DNA of 64,000 nt from Pantoea trifolii (GTDB lineage: Bacteria; Pseudomonadota; Gammaproteobacteria; Enterobacterales; Enterobacteriaceae): positions 2,170,001-2,234,000 of the forward strand of contig NZ_JANIET010000001.1 in assembly GCF_024506435.1 (NCBI RefSeq), written 5' to 3'. The notes below the pieces were generated by a model. That model saw only the letters and a list, made by a program, of their open reading frames with translations, searched no databases and was not told the origin of the DNA. The number at the start of each line of letters is the position of its first letter. Position 1 is the first letter of the stretch. Positions 1 through 9,815 of the stretch are shown here, piece after piece. The position numbers were made by a program, and so were the translations under genes.

Positions 1-12
1 TAAGGCGAAACA

Positions 13-47
13 GAAGCACCGAATGATTAATTCTTCGGTGCTTTTTT
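13..47 (+). terminator. Rho-independent terminator of an upstream gene
   Basis: Arms AGCACCGAA (15-23) and TTCGGTGCT (34-42) pair perfectly and are followed by a T run. The TAA at 1-3 may be the stop codon of the gene just outside the window. By E. coli synteny that gene could be tpx, which converges on tyrR, but only the stop codon is visible. Confidence 0.8.
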
Positions 48-271
48 ATGCCCGCCTTCAACTCAGATCCCTATTCAACCCATTGATTTATCGTGATACG
101 TAGCACTTCGTCCTGCCCTGTTGCATTTTTACTGTGATTCTTGTTACCCGTATCACATTAATCAAAAAACATAAAACCCGTAACAGATCCCGCAATTGTT
201 CCCGTCCGCTTCGCTACCTATAACTAAGCGTCAATTGCCCTTAAGCGATTCAAAGACAGGCGGGAATCTTT

Positions 272-1651
272 ATGCAAGCAAGCTTATCCATTAAAGAAAA
301 GTTCAGTTACGGCCTCGGCGATATGGCCAGCCATATCGCCATTGATAACGTTATTATTTTTCTCACCTTTTACTACACCGATGTGGTGGGCCTGCCCGCG
401 ATCTTTGTCGGCACGCTGTTTTTACTGGCGCGCGTCGCCGATGCGGTGATCGATCCGGCGATGGGGATGGTGGCTGACCGAACCCGTTCACGCTGGGGCA
501 AATTCCGTCCCTGGCTATTGATGCTCGCGGTACCGTTCGGCGTCAGTTGTATGCTGATTTATGCGGTGCCGGAAAGCCTGTCGCTCATCGGAAAGATGAT
601 TTACGCCGCCGTGACTTACAGCCTGATGATGCTGATGTATACCGCCATCAATATTCCTTACTGCTCGATGGGGGCGATTATCACTGCCGATGATAATCAG
701 CGCATCTCCCTGCAATCATGGCGTTTCTTCCTTGCCACGCTGGGCGGCGCAATGTCCACTTTCCTGATGATCCCCCTCGCCACCTGGCTGGGCGGCGGTA
801 ACAAACTGGACGGTTACTTCGCGGCGATGTCGATTATGGCGACGCTGGCAACCTTGCTGTTCTTTATCTGCTTCCTCAACACCCGCGAACGTATCAATGC
901 GCCCGCCAACCACGGCAACTTTCTCGCCGATTTACGCGATTTACTGCGTAACGATCAGTGGCGCGTGGTCGCATTGCTGGTGTTCTGCAATATCTCGTTC
1001 GGCGTGGTTAGACTCGGCGCGATGATGTACTACGTCACCTATTTTCTGGGTAATGCCAGCCTCTTCATGTGGCTGCTGGCCGCGCATATCGTCGGCAAGA
1101 GCGTTGGTAGCGTGCTGGCAAAACTGCTAACGCGGCGCCTAAACAAGATCACCGCCTTTACCCTCAGCGCCATCACTGCCGGCGTGTTGAGTATCAGTAT
1201 CGTGTTCCTGCCGGGATCGCTGGCGCTGTTAGTCGGCATGACGTTCATCGTCTCGAGCTTCTATCAGGTCACGACCACGCTGATGTGGGTGATGATGGCT
1301 GACGTAGTGGATTACGGTGAATATCGTCAGGGCAAGCGCCTCGATGGCACCGTCTTCTCCACGCTGCTCGCCGTATTGAAAATGGGCATGGCGGTTAGCG
1401 GCGCAATTGTCGGCTGGACGCTGGGTCTGAGCGGTTACGTTGCTCAGGCACCGCTTCAGCAACCCGCCGCCATGATGGCCATCGTCGCGCTGTTTTCGGT
1501 GGTTCCCGGCCTGCTGTCGCTGTTAAGCGCACTGGCGATGCGCGGCTACAAACTTAACGATGTCACCATGCGCACCATCAATCAGAACAAAGTGTCAGCC
1601 CAACCGGCTGCAACGGCTTCCACCCTTTTACAACCACAGGAGTTGTCATGA
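272..1651 (+). CDS. GPH-family sugar:cation symporter, YicJ-like
   Basis: A 459-residue, 12-helix inner-membrane transporter of the glycoside-pentoside-hexuronide:cation symporter family. The N-terminal YGLGDMAS box and the RSRWGKFRPW loop near residue 70 are typical of the family and very close to E. coli YicJ. It overlaps the following GH31 glycosidase by 4 bp (ATGA), which indicates translational coupling and a two-gene uptake/hydrolysis operon, as in yicJI. The likely substrate is an alpha-xyloside or related glycoside, inferred only from the partner enzyme. A GGCGGGAA ribosome-binding site precedes the ATG. The exact orthology to yicJ is uncertain, so no symbol is given. Confidence 0.85.
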   Translation: MQASLSIKEKFSYGLGDMASHIAIDNVIIFLTFYYTDVVGLPAIFVGTLFLLARVADAVIDPAMGMVADRTRSRWGKFRPWLLMLAVPFGVSCMLIYAVPESLSLIGKMIYAAVTYSLMMLMYTAINIPYCSMGAIITADDNQRISLQSWRFFLATLGGAMSTFLMIPLATWLGGGNKLDGYFAAMSIMATLATLLFFICFLNTRERINAPANHGNFLADLRDLLRNDQWRVVALLVFCNISFGVVRLGAMMYYVTYFLGNASLFMWLLAAHIVGKSVGSVLAKLLTRRLNKITAFTLSAITAGVLSISIVFLPGSLALLVGMTFIVSSFYQVTTTLMWVMMADVVDYGEYRQGKRLDGTVFSTLLAVLKMGMAVSGAIVGWTLGLSGYVAQAPLQQPAAMMAIVALFSVVPGLLSLLSALAMRGYKLNDVTMRTINQNKVSAQPAATASTLLQPQELS

Positions 1652-3684
1652 GTGAATTACGCGCCGAATCGCAGCGTATTATCTGGACATTTGACCGTCA
1701 GACCCTGGTTATCGAACCCTGGGGCGCGCATAGCCTGCGAGTACGAGCCACCTGTCAGCCTGAACTGATCGACCATGACTGGGCGTTGTTATCGCCTGCG
1801 GCTTGCGAGGTGGAGATCAAGCAGGAGCATGAATCCCTCAGCCTGTGCAACGGGAATATCACCGCCACGTTGAATATTCGCGGCCAACTGGCTTTTTACA
1901 ATCAGTACGGAGAACTGCTGCTGGAAGAGTTCTGGCGTCAGCGCAGCACCGTGGGCATCGGCGCCAGCGAAAAGAGTCAGGACAAATACATCAGCGCGCT
2001 GAAGCTGGATGCGCGCGCCTTTCGACCGATTCCGGGAGGGAAATATCAGCTCAGCGTGCGCTTTGAGGCGCGAGCGGAGGAGAAAATTTATGGCATGGGC
2101 CAGTATCAGCAGGATTGTCTCGATCTGAAAGGCTGCACGCTGGAGCTTGCGCAACGCAACTCGCAGGCCAGCGTGCCGTTTATGGTATCCAATCTCGGCT
2201 ACGGTTTGCTGTGGCATAACCCGGCCATCGGCGAAGTGACTTTTGGTAAAAACGGCACACGCTGGCAGGCCGAAGTTACCGATCAGATGGATTACTGGAT
2301 CACTGCAGGCGACACACCGGCTGAGATCGTGCGTCAATATGGCCGCGCCACCGGCACAGCACCGATGATGCCCAGCTTTGCTACCGGCTTCTGGCAATGC
2401 AAACTGCGCTATCGCACTCAGCAGGAAGTATTAGAAGTAGCGCGCGAATATCGCCGCCTGCATCTGCCGCTCTCGGTAATTGTCATCGACTTTTTTCACT
2501 GGCCAAATCAGGGAACCTGGTGTTTCGATGCGCGGGACTGGCCGGATCCGCGCGCCATGGTGCAGGAACTGAAGGAGATGGGCATCGAAACCATGGTGTC
2601 GGTGTGGCCCACGGTGGACAGCCGCAGTGATTACTATCGTCTGATGAAATCCAAAGGCTTGCTGGTCAACAGTGAGCGCGGCGTATCGGTGAATCTCGAT
2701 TTTATGGGCAACACCACCTTTTTCGACGCCACGCATCCCGCCGCCCGCGAGTTCGTCTGGCAGGAAGTTAAGCGCAACTATTATGACCACGGCATTCGCA
2801 CCTTCTGGCTCGATGAAGCGGAACCGGAATATCGCGCGTACGATTTTGATAACTACCGCTATCATCTCGGTCCGGTTCAGGAAGTGGGCAATATCTATCC
2901 GCAACTGTTTGCCCGCGGATTTTATGAAGGTCTGCAGCAACAGGGCGAGAGCGAGATCGTCAATCTGGTGCGCTGCGCCTGGGCGGGCAGCCAGCGTTAC
3001 GGCGTGCTTGCCTGGTCGGGCGACGTTCACTCCTCGTTCCATGCTTTACGCAATCAGTTCACTGCCGGGCTAAACATGGCGATGGCGGGAATTCCTTGGT
3101 GGACCACCGACATCGGCGGTTTTCAGGGCGGGAACATTCATGATCCGGCGTTTCATGAACTGTTGATCCGTTGGTTCCAGTGGGCGGTATTCTGTCCGGT
3201 GATGCGTTTACACGGTTACCGCGAGCCGCAAATTGCTCCTGAAGAAGCCTGGCGCGACGGCATTGCGCAGTGCAACAGCGGCTCACCAAATGAGGTTTGG
3301 AGTTACGGTGAGGAGAATTACGCGCTGATGAAAAGCTGCCTGCTGCAACGTGAGCAGATTCGCCCTTATGTTGATGGCCTGATGCGCGAAGCGCATGAGC
3401 TGGGCGATCCGGTGATGCGCCCGCTGTTCTATCACTACCCGCAGCAGCCAGAGAGCTGGCAAGTGGAAGACCAGTATCTGCTGGGCCGTGACCTGCTGGT
3501 GGCGCCGGTGCTGCACGCCGGGCAGCGTGAACGTGAAGTGTGGTTACCTGCTGGCGAGCAATGGATTGCACGTAACGGCGAGTGCTATCAAGGCGGGCAA
3601 CGCATCAACATCGTCGCGCCATTGAGTGAAATTCCGGTGTTTAAGCGGGAAGGAAGTCAGGTAGATATTCGCGCACCCGGCTAA
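1648..3684 (+). CDS. GH31 family glycosidase (alpha-xylosidase-like)
   Basis: A 678-residue cytoplasmic glycoside hydrolase family 31 enzyme without a signal peptide. The beta-sandwich N-domain (about 1-235) is followed by a TIM barrel. FWLDEAEPE carries the predicted catalytic nucleophile D389, and WSGDV carries the predicted acid/base D459. WWTTDIGGF follows near 484-492. The DEAEPE form of the nucleophile motif resembles XylS/xyloglucan-type alpha-xylosidases more than the TDFGE form of E. coli YicI. At 678 residues it is also shorter than YicI (about 770). With its coupled symporter it probably cleaves an imported alpha-xyloside or similar glycoside. Substrate specificity cannot be read from sequence alone. 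Confidence 0.85.
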   Translation: MSELRAESQRIIWTFDRQTLVIEPWGAHSLRVRATCQPELIDHDWALLSPAACEVEIKQEHESLSLCNGNITATLNIRGQLAFYNQYGELLLEEFWRQRSTVGIGASEKSQDKYISALKLDARAFRPIPGGKYQLSVRFEARAEEKIYGMGQYQQDCLDLKGCTLELAQRNSQASVPFMVSNLGYGLLWHNPAIGEVTFGKNGTRWQAEVTDQMDYWITAGDTPAEIVRQYGRATGTAPMMPSFATGFWQCKLRYRTQQEVLEVAREYRRLHLPLSVIVIDFFHWPNQGTWCFDARDWPDPRAMVQELKEMGIETMVSVWPTVDSRSDYYRLMKSKGLLVNSERGVSVNLDFMGNTTFFDATHPAAREFVWQEVKRNYYDHGIRTFWLDEAEPEYRAYDFDNYRYHLGPVQEVGNIYPQLFARGFYEGLQQQGESEIVNLVRCAWAGSQRYGVLAWSGDVHSSFHALRNQFTAGLNMAMAGIPWWTTDIGGFQGGNIHDPAFHELLIRWFQWAVFCPVMRLHGYREPQIAPEEAWRDGIAQCNSGSPNEVWSYGEENYALMKSCLLQREQIRPYVDGLMREAHELGDPVMRPLFYHYPQQPESWQVEDQYLLGRDLLVAPVLHAGQREREVWLPAGEQWIARNGECYQGGQRINIVAPLSEIPVFKREGSQVDIRAPG

Positions 3685-3699
3685 AACCAGCTAAATAAA

Positions 3700-3797
3700 C
3701 GTAGGATCGCCATTCATGGCGACCAATGACAAAGACATCTGCTTGCCAAGGTTGATGCACTTTTGCGAGCCAGGTCGCCATGAATGGCGACCCTACG
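3700..3797. repeat. Inverted pair of short palindromic repeats (REP/BIME-like)
   Basis: Two copies of a palindrome built on TCGCCAT-N2-ATGGCGA face each other at 3700-3724 and 3773-3797. The 25-bp ends, including the flanking CGTAGG / CCTACG, are inverted repeats with one mismatch. They sit between the convergent GH31 gene and tyrR, where they could also end transcription from both sides. Related single copies occur at 10818 and 17470. Confidence 0.8.
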
Positions 3798-3830
3798 GGC
3801 GGAACGACGTTACGGGATGCACGCGCCTTA

Positions 3831-5396
3831 TTACTCGCTCTCGTTACGCTTCTGTCCTAACCCATATTCACGCAGCTTATTGGCAATGGCGGTATGCGAA
3901 ACACCGAGGCGTTTCGCCAGTTTGCGCGTGCTGGGATAAGAAAGATAAAGACGCGTCAGCACCGAACGTTCGAAGCGGCTAGTAATATCATCCAGCGAAC
4001 CTTCCATTGCCTCTTCCCCCAATGACACATCCAGCGCCTGCTCTGGCAACACAATATCTTGTGGTCCCAGCTCATAACCTTCCAGCTGCGTCAGCGCACG
4101 GTACAGCGCATTCTTCAGCTGGCGCACGTTACCCGGCCAGTTGTAGCGCGTCAGGAACGGCGTCAGTTGCGATGAGAGTCGCGGACGCGGCAAGCCTTGT
4201 TCGTCGGCGAAACGGGCGACAAACATTTCGGTCAGCGGCAGAATATCCAGTGGACGTTCGCGCAGCGGCGGCAGATTAAGCGTCAACACATTCAGCCGAT
4301 AAAACAGATCTTCACGGAATTCACCGCGCTGTACCAGCTCAATCAAATTCTTCTGCGTAGCGCAAATCACGCGCACATCAACGTGCACTTCATGCTCTTC
4401 ACCCACACGGCGGAACGTGCCGTCATTGAGGAAGCGCAGCAGTTTGGTCTGCATGCGTGGTGACATTTCGCCAATCTCATCCAGCAGTACCGAGCCGCCG
4501 TTAGCCTGCTCGAAGAAGCCTTTTTTGCCTTCCAGCGCATTGGGATAAGCGCCAGCGGCGTGACCAAACAGTTCGCTTTCGGCCACATCATCCGGCAGTG
4601 AGGCGCAGTTCAGCGCCAGGAACGGTTTTTTGCCGCGCGCGCTACGCAGATGACAGGCGCGCGCCAGCATATCTTTGCCGGTGCCGGTATCGCCGACAAT
4701 CAACAGCGGCGCGTCGTGCATCGCCAGCTTGCGCGCCTGATCGATCACCTGACGCATTTTCGGTGTAACCGCCACGATGTGATCGAACTCCGAATCATCG
4801 GTGACGGTGAGATTCTGCAGCTGTCGGCCCATTCGCGCCGTCGATTTCAGAGTGATCATCGCGCCAACCGGCAGATCGCTCTGGCCCTCTTCTTCTGCCA
4901 GATAAATCGGTCGCGCTTCCATCAGGAAATCGCGCCCCTGAATCACCACATGCTGCGCCTGCGCGTCAACGCGATCATTCTCCAGCCAGCGCTGGAAATT
5001 AAAGCCGGTGATTAAAGTGCCAACGTTTTGGTTGCGCAGCTTCTGTTCATCAAGGGTAAACAGATTTTGAGCCGCCGGATTGGCCAACTCGACCTTGCAT
5101 TTCAGATCGATGGATAATACCGGTTCCGGCATCGCCACCAGCAGCGCACTCAATGCGCGATGCTCGCGTTCAGAGGGCATAAACGAAACGGTACGCACAT
5201 CTGTCACGCCAGGTGTACGGCGGATTTCCGCCATCAGATTGCTGAAGGGTTCAAACTCCAGCGCGGTGAAATTGAGGTAAATGCGACCGAGTGGCGCAAT
5301 TTCGATGCCGCGCAGGTCGATATTGCGGGCAACCAGCAGGTCGAGCAACTCGCGCGCCAGACCGATTCGGTCCTGGCAGAAAACTTCCAAACGCAT
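3831..5396 (-). CDS. tyrR: Aromatic amino acid regulator TyrR
   Basis: A 521-residue DNA-binding regulator of aromatic amino acid biosynthesis and transport genes. It has an N-terminal ACT domain (about 1-75), a PAS domain (about 78-190), an AAA+ core with Walker A GDTGTGKD, and a C-terminal Fis-like helix-turn-helix (SYPSTRKLAKRLGVSHTAI). The sigma-54 contact loop GAFTGA of true enhancer-binding proteins is replaced by GAYPNA, as expected for TyrR, which works with sigma-70 RNA polymerase. It lies downstream of ycjF in the same orientation, with about 210 bp between that hold a TyrR box, so autoregulation is likely. E. coli TyrR is 513 residues. Confidence 0.97.
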   Translation of the reverse strand: MRLEVFCQDRIGLARELLDLLVARNIDLRGIEIAPLGRIYLNFTALEFEPFSNLMAEIRRTPGVTDVRTVSFMPSEREHRALSALLVAMPEPVLSIDLKCKVELANPAAQNLFTLDEQKLRNQNVGTLITGFNFQRWLENDRVDAQAQHVVIQGRDFLMEARPIYLAEEEGQSDLPVGAMITLKSTARMGRQLQNLTVTDDSEFDHIVAVTPKMRQVIDQARKLAMHDAPLLIVGDTGTGKDMLARACHLRSARGKKPFLALNCASLPDDVAESELFGHAAGAYPNALEGKKGFFEQANGGSVLLDEIGEMSPRMQTKLLRFLNDGTFRRVGEEHEVHVDVRVICATQKNLIELVQRGEFREDLFYRLNVLTLNLPPLRERPLDILPLTEMFVARFADEQGLPRPRLSSQLTPFLTRYNWPGNVRQLKNALYRALTQLEGYELGPQDIVLPEQALDVSLGEEAMEGSLDDITSRFERSVLTRLYLSYPSTRKLAKRLGVSHTAIANKLREYGLGQKRNESE

Positions 5397-5465
5397 TGCG
5401 ATGAGCCTTAGTCAGGTTTTGATTTTAGTGATAATACGCTAACTTGCAGCGCCTCAGAAGAGGCC

Positions 5466-5483
5466 TGTCAGGAAAAGTTGACA
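5466..5483. promoter_or_regulatory. Putative TyrR box upstream of tyrR
   Basis: TGTCAGGAAAAGTTGACA matches the TyrR consensus TGTAAA-N6-TTTACA at 9 of 12 positions and keeps the essential G and C of each arm. It lies about 70 bp upstream of the tyrR start. That is the arrangement expected for tyrR autorepression, known in E. coli and inferred here. Confidence 0.55.
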
Positions 5484-5609
5484 GCCAGAGGCAGGTGATA
5501 TGGGGAAGTGTAGCGGAGCGACCAACAAAAATCCCGCCGAATATACGAGGTAACACAGATAATTTTACCTTTCACGCCAGTTGTAGCGTGAAAGGTAAGC
5601 AAGTGCTGA

Positions 5610-6683
5610 TTATTTAGCAGCCTGCCCTGCTTTATCCCCATTTTTTACCAGGGATTCTTTCAGCTGACCGATTAACTCGCGACGGAAATCACCGAGACGC
5701 GGTTTATCATCTTCCAGCCACGGCAATGGACGACACAATTCCATGGCTTTAATGCCGAGACGCGCGGTGAGCAAACCAGCACCGATCCCTTGCGCGGCGC
5801 GCGTTGACAGGCGCGCGGCAAGATCCTGCGACATCCAATCCATCCCGACTTCACGCACCAGTTCGGAAGCACCGGCAAACGCCATGTTGAGCAGCACTAA
5901 ACGGAACAAGCGGATGCGGCTAAAGTAGCCCAGCTCAATGCCATAAATCGCTGCGATGCGATTCACCAGCCGCAGATTGCGCCAGGCGATAAACGCCATG
6001 TCCACCAAAGCCAGCGGGCTGACGGCGATCATCAGCGTCGATTCGGCGGCGTGACGGCTGATTTCCCGGCGCGCCTGACGATCCAGCACCGGCTGCACCA
6101 GTTGGGCATACAAAGTTACGATTTCACGATCGTTGTGAGTTTCATGCAGCGCCGCATGCCAGCGCTGCAGTGCAGGATGCGCCTGATCGAGCTGGGCCTG
6201 CTGCGCCAGCTTTTCACAGAACGCGCGACCTTTCCCCACGCCGTGACTGTGCAGCAACTCGCGGCCAATATCGCGCTCTTCGGCACGCTGACGCAGACGA
6301 TATAAACGCCGCCATTCGCCAATCAGCGCGCCTGCGCCCGCAGCGACAATCAATGTGCCGGCCACGCCAGTGCCGAGGGTAAACCAGTCGCGCACCATCC
6401 ATGCATCGTGCAGCGTCTGCGCGCCCTGCGCCACCACGCTGACGCCGAAAATAGCCAGGCCAACACCCACCATTTTGCGCCACAGGCTGCGTTTTGGCCG
6501 CAGCGCGGCTTCCACCACTTTTTCGCCTTCGCCCTCTTCCAGCGGTTCGGTTTCTGCCGTGGCGAGAAAGGCCTTCTCACTGTCCGCGCTAAAGGTTTGC
6601 GCGGCGCGCAGTGGTTTTTCCGCTTCTACCGTCAGCGGACGGGCAAAATCAATGCGTCCTTTTAAAGGTGTTTCGTCGCTCAT
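5610..6683 (-). CDS. ycjF: Inner-membrane protein YcjF (DUF697/TIGR01620)
   Basis: A 357-residue membrane protein, near the E. coli length of 353. It has a charged N-terminus, a hydrophobic hairpin around residues 70-125, and a C-terminal DUF697-type region. Its biochemical role is unknown. In enterobacteria it is cotranscribed with ycjX and follows the psp genes, so it is probably a member of the phage-shock/sigma-54 regulon. It overlaps the end of ycjX by 4 bp, consistent with coupled translation. Confidence 0.92.
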   Translation of the reverse strand: MSDETPLKGRIDFARPLTVEAEKPLRAAQTFSADSEKAFLATAETEPLEEGEGEKVVEAALRPKRSLWRKMVGVGLAIFGVSVVAQGAQTLHDAWMVRDWFTLGTGVAGTLIVAAGAGALIGEWRRLYRLRQRAEERDIGRELLHSHGVGKGRAFCEKLAQQAQLDQAHPALQRWHAALHETHNDREIVTLYAQLVQPVLDRQARREISRHAAESTLMIAVSPLALVDMAFIAWRNLRLVNRIAAIYGIELGYFSRIRLFRLVLLNMAFAGASELVREVGMDWMSQDLAARLSTRAAQGIGAGLLTARLGIKAMELCRPLPWLEDDKPRLGDFRRELIGQLKESLVKNGDKAGQAAK

Positions 6684-8077
6684 CGCAATTTATCTCCCAG
6701 TAAAAATTCCAGTGCGGCATCCATGCGAATATGCGGCAGCGGACGGTCGACATCCAGCTGCTGCGGCCGGAACTGTTCAAACTGAAATCCCTGCTGCTGC
6801 CAGAAATTGTGGCCCGGCAAGCGCGGCGGCACTTCGCCGGGATAGAACGTCAGCGCTTCGTTATCGGCTAAACGATGACCGCGTAACGCCGGTAACTTCT
6901 CGCCGCGATGATCCACCAGCCCGCTTTCCGTGGCCTGCACCGAGGCCAAACCGAGGCAATCCATGTTGATGCCTTCAAACGCCGCGTTCTGCCACGCGTC
7001 CTGCACCAACTGCTGCAACAGCGACACCATATTGGCATGCTGATCGGAAGTCACATGATCGGCCTTAGTGGCAGCAAACAACAGCTTATCGATGACCGGA
7101 GAAAACAGGCGGCGGAACAGCGTGCGCTGACCGTAATGGAAACTCTGCATCAGTTGCGTCAACGCGAGGCGCATATCGTTGAACGCTTGCGGCCCGCTGT
7201 TCAGTGGTTGCAGACAATCGACCAGCACGATTTGGCGATCGAAGCGCAGGAAATGATTTTTATAGAATCCTTTCACCACGTGCTGGCAGTAATAGTTAAA
7301 ACGCTGCATCAGCATGGCGAAGTTGCTGCCCGCTGGCGCTTGCGCCAGCTTGCTAACCTGCATCTCGTCGACCTGTGGCCACGGGAAGAACTGCAGCGCC
7401 GGCGCGCCAGCCATATCGCCTGGCAACACAAAGCGGCCCGGCTGGATAAAGTGCAAGCCTTCACTTTTGCATTGGTGCAGGTAATCGGTCCAGGCCGCAG
7501 CAATCGCTGCCAGACGATTTTCATCGGCGGGCGCAAAAGGATCGAGATCGGCGCACAAGCTGCGCCATTGCGCTGACCACTCGGCGCGATCGCCCTGCAG
7601 CAAGCCCACCATCTGACGTGACCAGCTGAGATAATCCTGCGCCAGCATCGGCAGATCCAGCAGCCATTCGCCGGGATAATCGACGATTTCGAGGTAGAGC
7701 GTGGCGGTATCTTTGAAATGGCGCAGCAGCGATTCATCCGGACGATAGCGCAGCGCCAGCCGCATTTCGCTTACGCCACGCGTCGGCGTCGGCCACATTG
7801 GCGGCGTGCCGTACAGCTGCGCCAGACCTTCATCGTAGGTGAAGCGCGGCGTGCCGAGTTCGCGCTGCGGTACGCGTTTAACGCCCAGCAGGCGATCTTC
7901 GCGCACCACGGAAAACAGCGGCAAACGGGCGCCGCTGTGGACATTGAGAAGCTGGTTAACCAGCGATGTGATAAACGCGGTTTTGCCGCTGCGGCTCAAA
8001 CCGGTTACAGCCAGGCGCAGATGGCGGTCAACACCGCGGTTCATCAACGCCACGAATTCATTTTGCAGTCTTTTCAT
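6680..8077 (-). CDS. ycjX: YcjX-family P-loop NTPase
   Basis: A 465-residue cytoplasmic nucleotide-binding protein with Walker A GLSRSGKT at residues 26-33, close to E. coli YcjX. The family is reported to bind and hydrolyse GTP and is induced with the psp genes; its target is unknown. The gene starts inside the end of pspD (20-bp overlap) and overlaps ycjF by 4 bp, so pspABCD-ycjXF looks like one transcription unit. Confidence 0.93.
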   Translation of the reverse strand: MKRLQNEFVALMNRGVDRHLRLAVTGLSRSGKTAFITSLVNQLLNVHSGARLPLFSVVREDRLLGVKRVPQRELGTPRFTYDEGLAQLYGTPPMWPTPTRGVSEMRLALRYRPDESLLRHFKDTATLYLEIVDYPGEWLLDLPMLAQDYLSWSRQMVGLLQGDRAEWSAQWRSLCADLDPFAPADENRLAAIAAAWTDYLHQCKSEGLHFIQPGRFVLPGDMAGAPALQFFPWPQVDEMQVSKLAQAPAGSNFAMLMQRFNYYCQHVVKGFYKNHFLRFDRQIVLVDCLQPLNSGPQAFNDMRLALTQLMQSFHYGQRTLFRRLFSPVIDKLLFAATKADHVTSDQHANMVSLLQQLVQDAWQNAAFEGINMDCLGLASVQATESGLVDHRGEKLPALRGHRLADNEALTFYPGEVPPRLPGHNFWQQQGFQFEQFRPQQLDVDRPLPHIRMDAALEFLLGDKLR

Positions 8078-8306
8078 CGTTCTCCCTGATGAATCGTGCC
8101 GATAAGCGTTTAAACGCTTTGCTCAGCAACGGTTCCAGGGCGGCCGCCAGCAACAGGCGCAGCGGACGGCGCGCCACCGATTTCACTGCCCAGCCAGCGA
8201 TACCGCCGGGCCCGTAAGTTACTGCACTAATAATGATAAATTTCCCCGCCGACATCAACGCAGGTGTCGCGCGACGGCGCAGAGCAGTAAAACGTTGAGT
8301 TTGCAT
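8058..8306 (-). CDS. pspD: Phage shock protein D
   Basis: An 82-residue protein close to E. coli PspD, with the conserved core YGPGGIAGWAVKSVARRPL and a membrane-active hydrophobic stretch. It is a peripheral inner-membrane member of the phage-shock operon of unclear role. I start at the ATG at 8306 because AAGAGG lies 4-5 bases upstream of it. A GTG five codons earlier (8321) lacks a comparable site. Confidence 0.88.
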   Translation of the reverse strand: MQTQRFTALRRRATPALMSAGKFIIISAVTYGPGGIAGWAVKSVARRPLRLLLAAALEPLLSKAFKRLSARFIRENDEKTAK

Positions 8307-8353
8307 AGAGCCTCTTATCACAATAGAAGAAGTGGGCCCGAAAGCCCGGGAAT

Positions 8354-8701
8354 TTAGATCTGGCGGAAGCGGCTGCGTACGCTGAACGTTTCTGAAGTGA
8401 CATAGCGTTCTACTTCACGCACTTTTTGCTCATCGCTTTGCAGCGTTGTTTCCAGCTCGTCGAGCAGTTCACGTGCGCTAGGTTGATGTTCGTTGCTCGC
8501 ATTAGCGGGTTTTTCATCCAGCACGTAACCTAAAATGAAATAAGCCACAACGGTGAACATAAACAGTCCAAGGAACAGCGACAGCACCACAATCACGCGC
8601 AGCAAGCGCACCGGGATATCGAGGTACTCAGCAATACCCGCGCATACGCCGCGCACTTTGCCCTGCTGCGGAATGCGCCACAGTTTACGGCCATTCATCA
8701 T
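8354..8701 (-). CDS. pspC: Phage shock protein C
   Basis: A 115-residue inner-membrane protein with a PspC domain (RIPQQGKVRGVCAGIAEYLDIP) followed by a transmembrane helix (about 33-60) and a cytoplasmic coiled C-terminus. With PspB it senses inner-membrane damage and relieves PspA inhibition of PspF. The ATG overlaps the pspB stop (ATGA). A second ATG follows immediately, so the start could be one codon later. Confidence 0.95.
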   Translation of the reverse strand: MMNGRKLWRIPQQGKVRGVCAGIAEYLDIPVRLLRVIVVLSLFLGLFMFTVVAYFILGYVLDEKPANASNEHQPSARELLDELETTLQSDEQKVREVERYVTSETFSVRSRFRQI

Positions 8702-8925
8702 GGTTGCCTCCAGTTTGGATGTTCGGCATCCAAAATGGCTTCCAGCGCTTCAACACGCTCACGCATGCGGCGCGCATCCTGAGTAATTAGTTGCAAACGC
8801 TGCAGGTCACTCGACGATAAATCGGCGCCGCCGTTGCGTTTGTTGCTGTAATGCAGCCATAACCAGATTGGTGCGACAAACAGCACGAAAATCGTTAAGG
8901 GTATGGCTAAAAAAAGTGCGCTCAT
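8698..8925 (-). CDS. pspB: Phage shock protein B
   Basis: A 75-residue inner-membrane protein: one N-terminal transmembrane helix (about 3-23), then a cytoplasmic amphipathic coiled coil. It matches E. coli PspB in length and sequence pattern. PspB works with PspC as the membrane-stress sensor and is required for most inducing signals. It sits between pspA and pspC. Confidence 0.95.
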   Translation of the reverse strand: MSALFLAIPLTIFVLFVAPIWLWLHYSNKRNGGADLSSSDLQRLQLITQDARRMRERVEALEAILDAEHPNWRQP

Positions 8926-8985
8926 TGACTCTCCTTAATCACTAACACCATTTTTAACTCGGGCCCGCAATCAGGCCCGTGGCGA

Positions 8986-9651
8986 TCACTCAGGGCGATT
9001 CATCTTAGCTTTCAGCGCGGCCAGCTGCTGGCTGATTTCATCATCGGCTTTCAGCTCGGCGAACTCCTGATCCAGACCTTTTGGCTTACCAAAACGCTGG
9101 CTTTCTGCTTCTGCTTCCATGTGATCGATGCGACGTTCAAAGGATTCGAAACGTGCCATCGCATCATCAATCTTGCCGCTGTCGAGCTGACGACGCACAT
9201 CACGTGATGACGATGCCGCCTGATGACGCAGCGTTAATGCCTGCTGACGCGCACGGGTTTCAGTGAGTTTTTTCTCCAGCTCACCAATCTCACCTTTCAT
9301 GCGCTCCAGCGTCTCTTCAACCTGGGTCGATTCCTGCTGCAGCGCAGCAATCAAATCAGTCAGTTTCTGCTTCTCAATTAAAGCAGCACGCGCCAGGTCT
9401 TCTTTACCTTTATTGATTGCCAGCTCCGCTTTTTCCTGCCATTCGGCCTGCTGAATTTCAGCCTGCTCGCTACGGCGCAGCAGCTGTTTCTTTTCTGCCA
9501 GCGCGCGGGCTGAGGTTGAACGGACTTCTACCAGCGTGTCTTCCATTTCCTGAATCATCAGGCGTACCAGTTTCTGCGGATCTTCGGCGCGCTCCAGCAG
9601 AGAGTTGATGTTAGCGTTCACGATGTCGGCGAAACGAGAAAAAATACCCAT
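8986..9651 (-). CDS. pspA: Phage shock protein A
   Basis: A 221-residue ESCRT-III/Vipp1-family coiled-coil protein with dual roles. Monomeric PspA binds and inhibits PspF, while oligomers bind stressed inner membrane and limit proton leak. The sequence starts [20 protein letters not shown], the amphipathic membrane-binding helix, so the ATG at 9651 is the true start rather than an in-frame codon 16 residues upstream. The promoter upstream is sigma-54 dependent. Confidence 0.97.
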   Translation of the reverse strand: MGIFSRFADIVNANINSLLERAEDPQKLVRLMIQEMEDTLVEVRSTSARALAEKKQLLRRSEQAEIQQAEWQEKAELAINKGKEDLARAALIEKQKLTDLIAALQQESTQVEETLERMKGEIGELEKKLTETRARQQALTLRHQAASSSRDVRRQLDSGKIDDAMARFESFERRIDHMEAEAESQRFGKPKGLDQEFAELKADDEISQQLAALKAKMNRPE

Positions 9652-9700
9652 AATGATGTTCCTCAAATTTTGTATGTAGGTGCGCGAGGCGCTCTTCACT

Positions 9701-9719
9701 AATACAATTCGCGTGCCAA
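9701..9719 (-). promoter_or_regulatory. Sigma-54 promoter of the psp operon
   Basis: On the minus strand, TTGGCACGCGAATTGTATT carries the -24 GG and -12 elements with standard spacing. It is almost identical to the E. coli pspA promoter as I recall it. PspF-dependent activation is expected from family knowledge. Transcription would start near 9690, about 40 bases before pspA. Confidence 0.9.
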
Positions 9720-9723
9720 CTTT

Positions 9724-9736
9724 TAATTTATTGATT
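9724..9736 (-). promoter_or_regulatory. IHF-binding site upstream of the psp promoter
   Basis: AATCAATAAATTA on the minus strand is a full match to the IHF consensus WATCARNNNNTTR, just upstream of the -24 element. This fits IHF bending DNA between PspF-bound upstream sites and sigma-54 polymerase, as known for pspA. Confidence 0.75.
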
Positions 9737-9815
9737 TTACGCCATTTGTTTATTTTACATCCGCCAGAACATCCCTTAAGGTAGTGAAATTGATTAATCA
9801 GTGGCGAATTTCATC

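Noticed and set aside
133..157. TGTGAT...ATCACA inverted repeat upstream of the symporter gene
   Set aside because: The halves look like CRP half-sites, but 15 bases lie between TGTGA and TCACA instead of 6, so it is not a single CRP site. Another regulator remains possible.
1789..3042. Two frames of about 200 codons on the minus strand
   Set aside because: Both are antisense to the GH31 gene, which has catalytic motifs. The translations look like random GC-rich sequence.
3716..3982. 88-codon frame on the plus strand after the GH31 gene
   Set aside because: It starts inside the palindromic repeat pair and continues antisense to the 3' end of tyrR.
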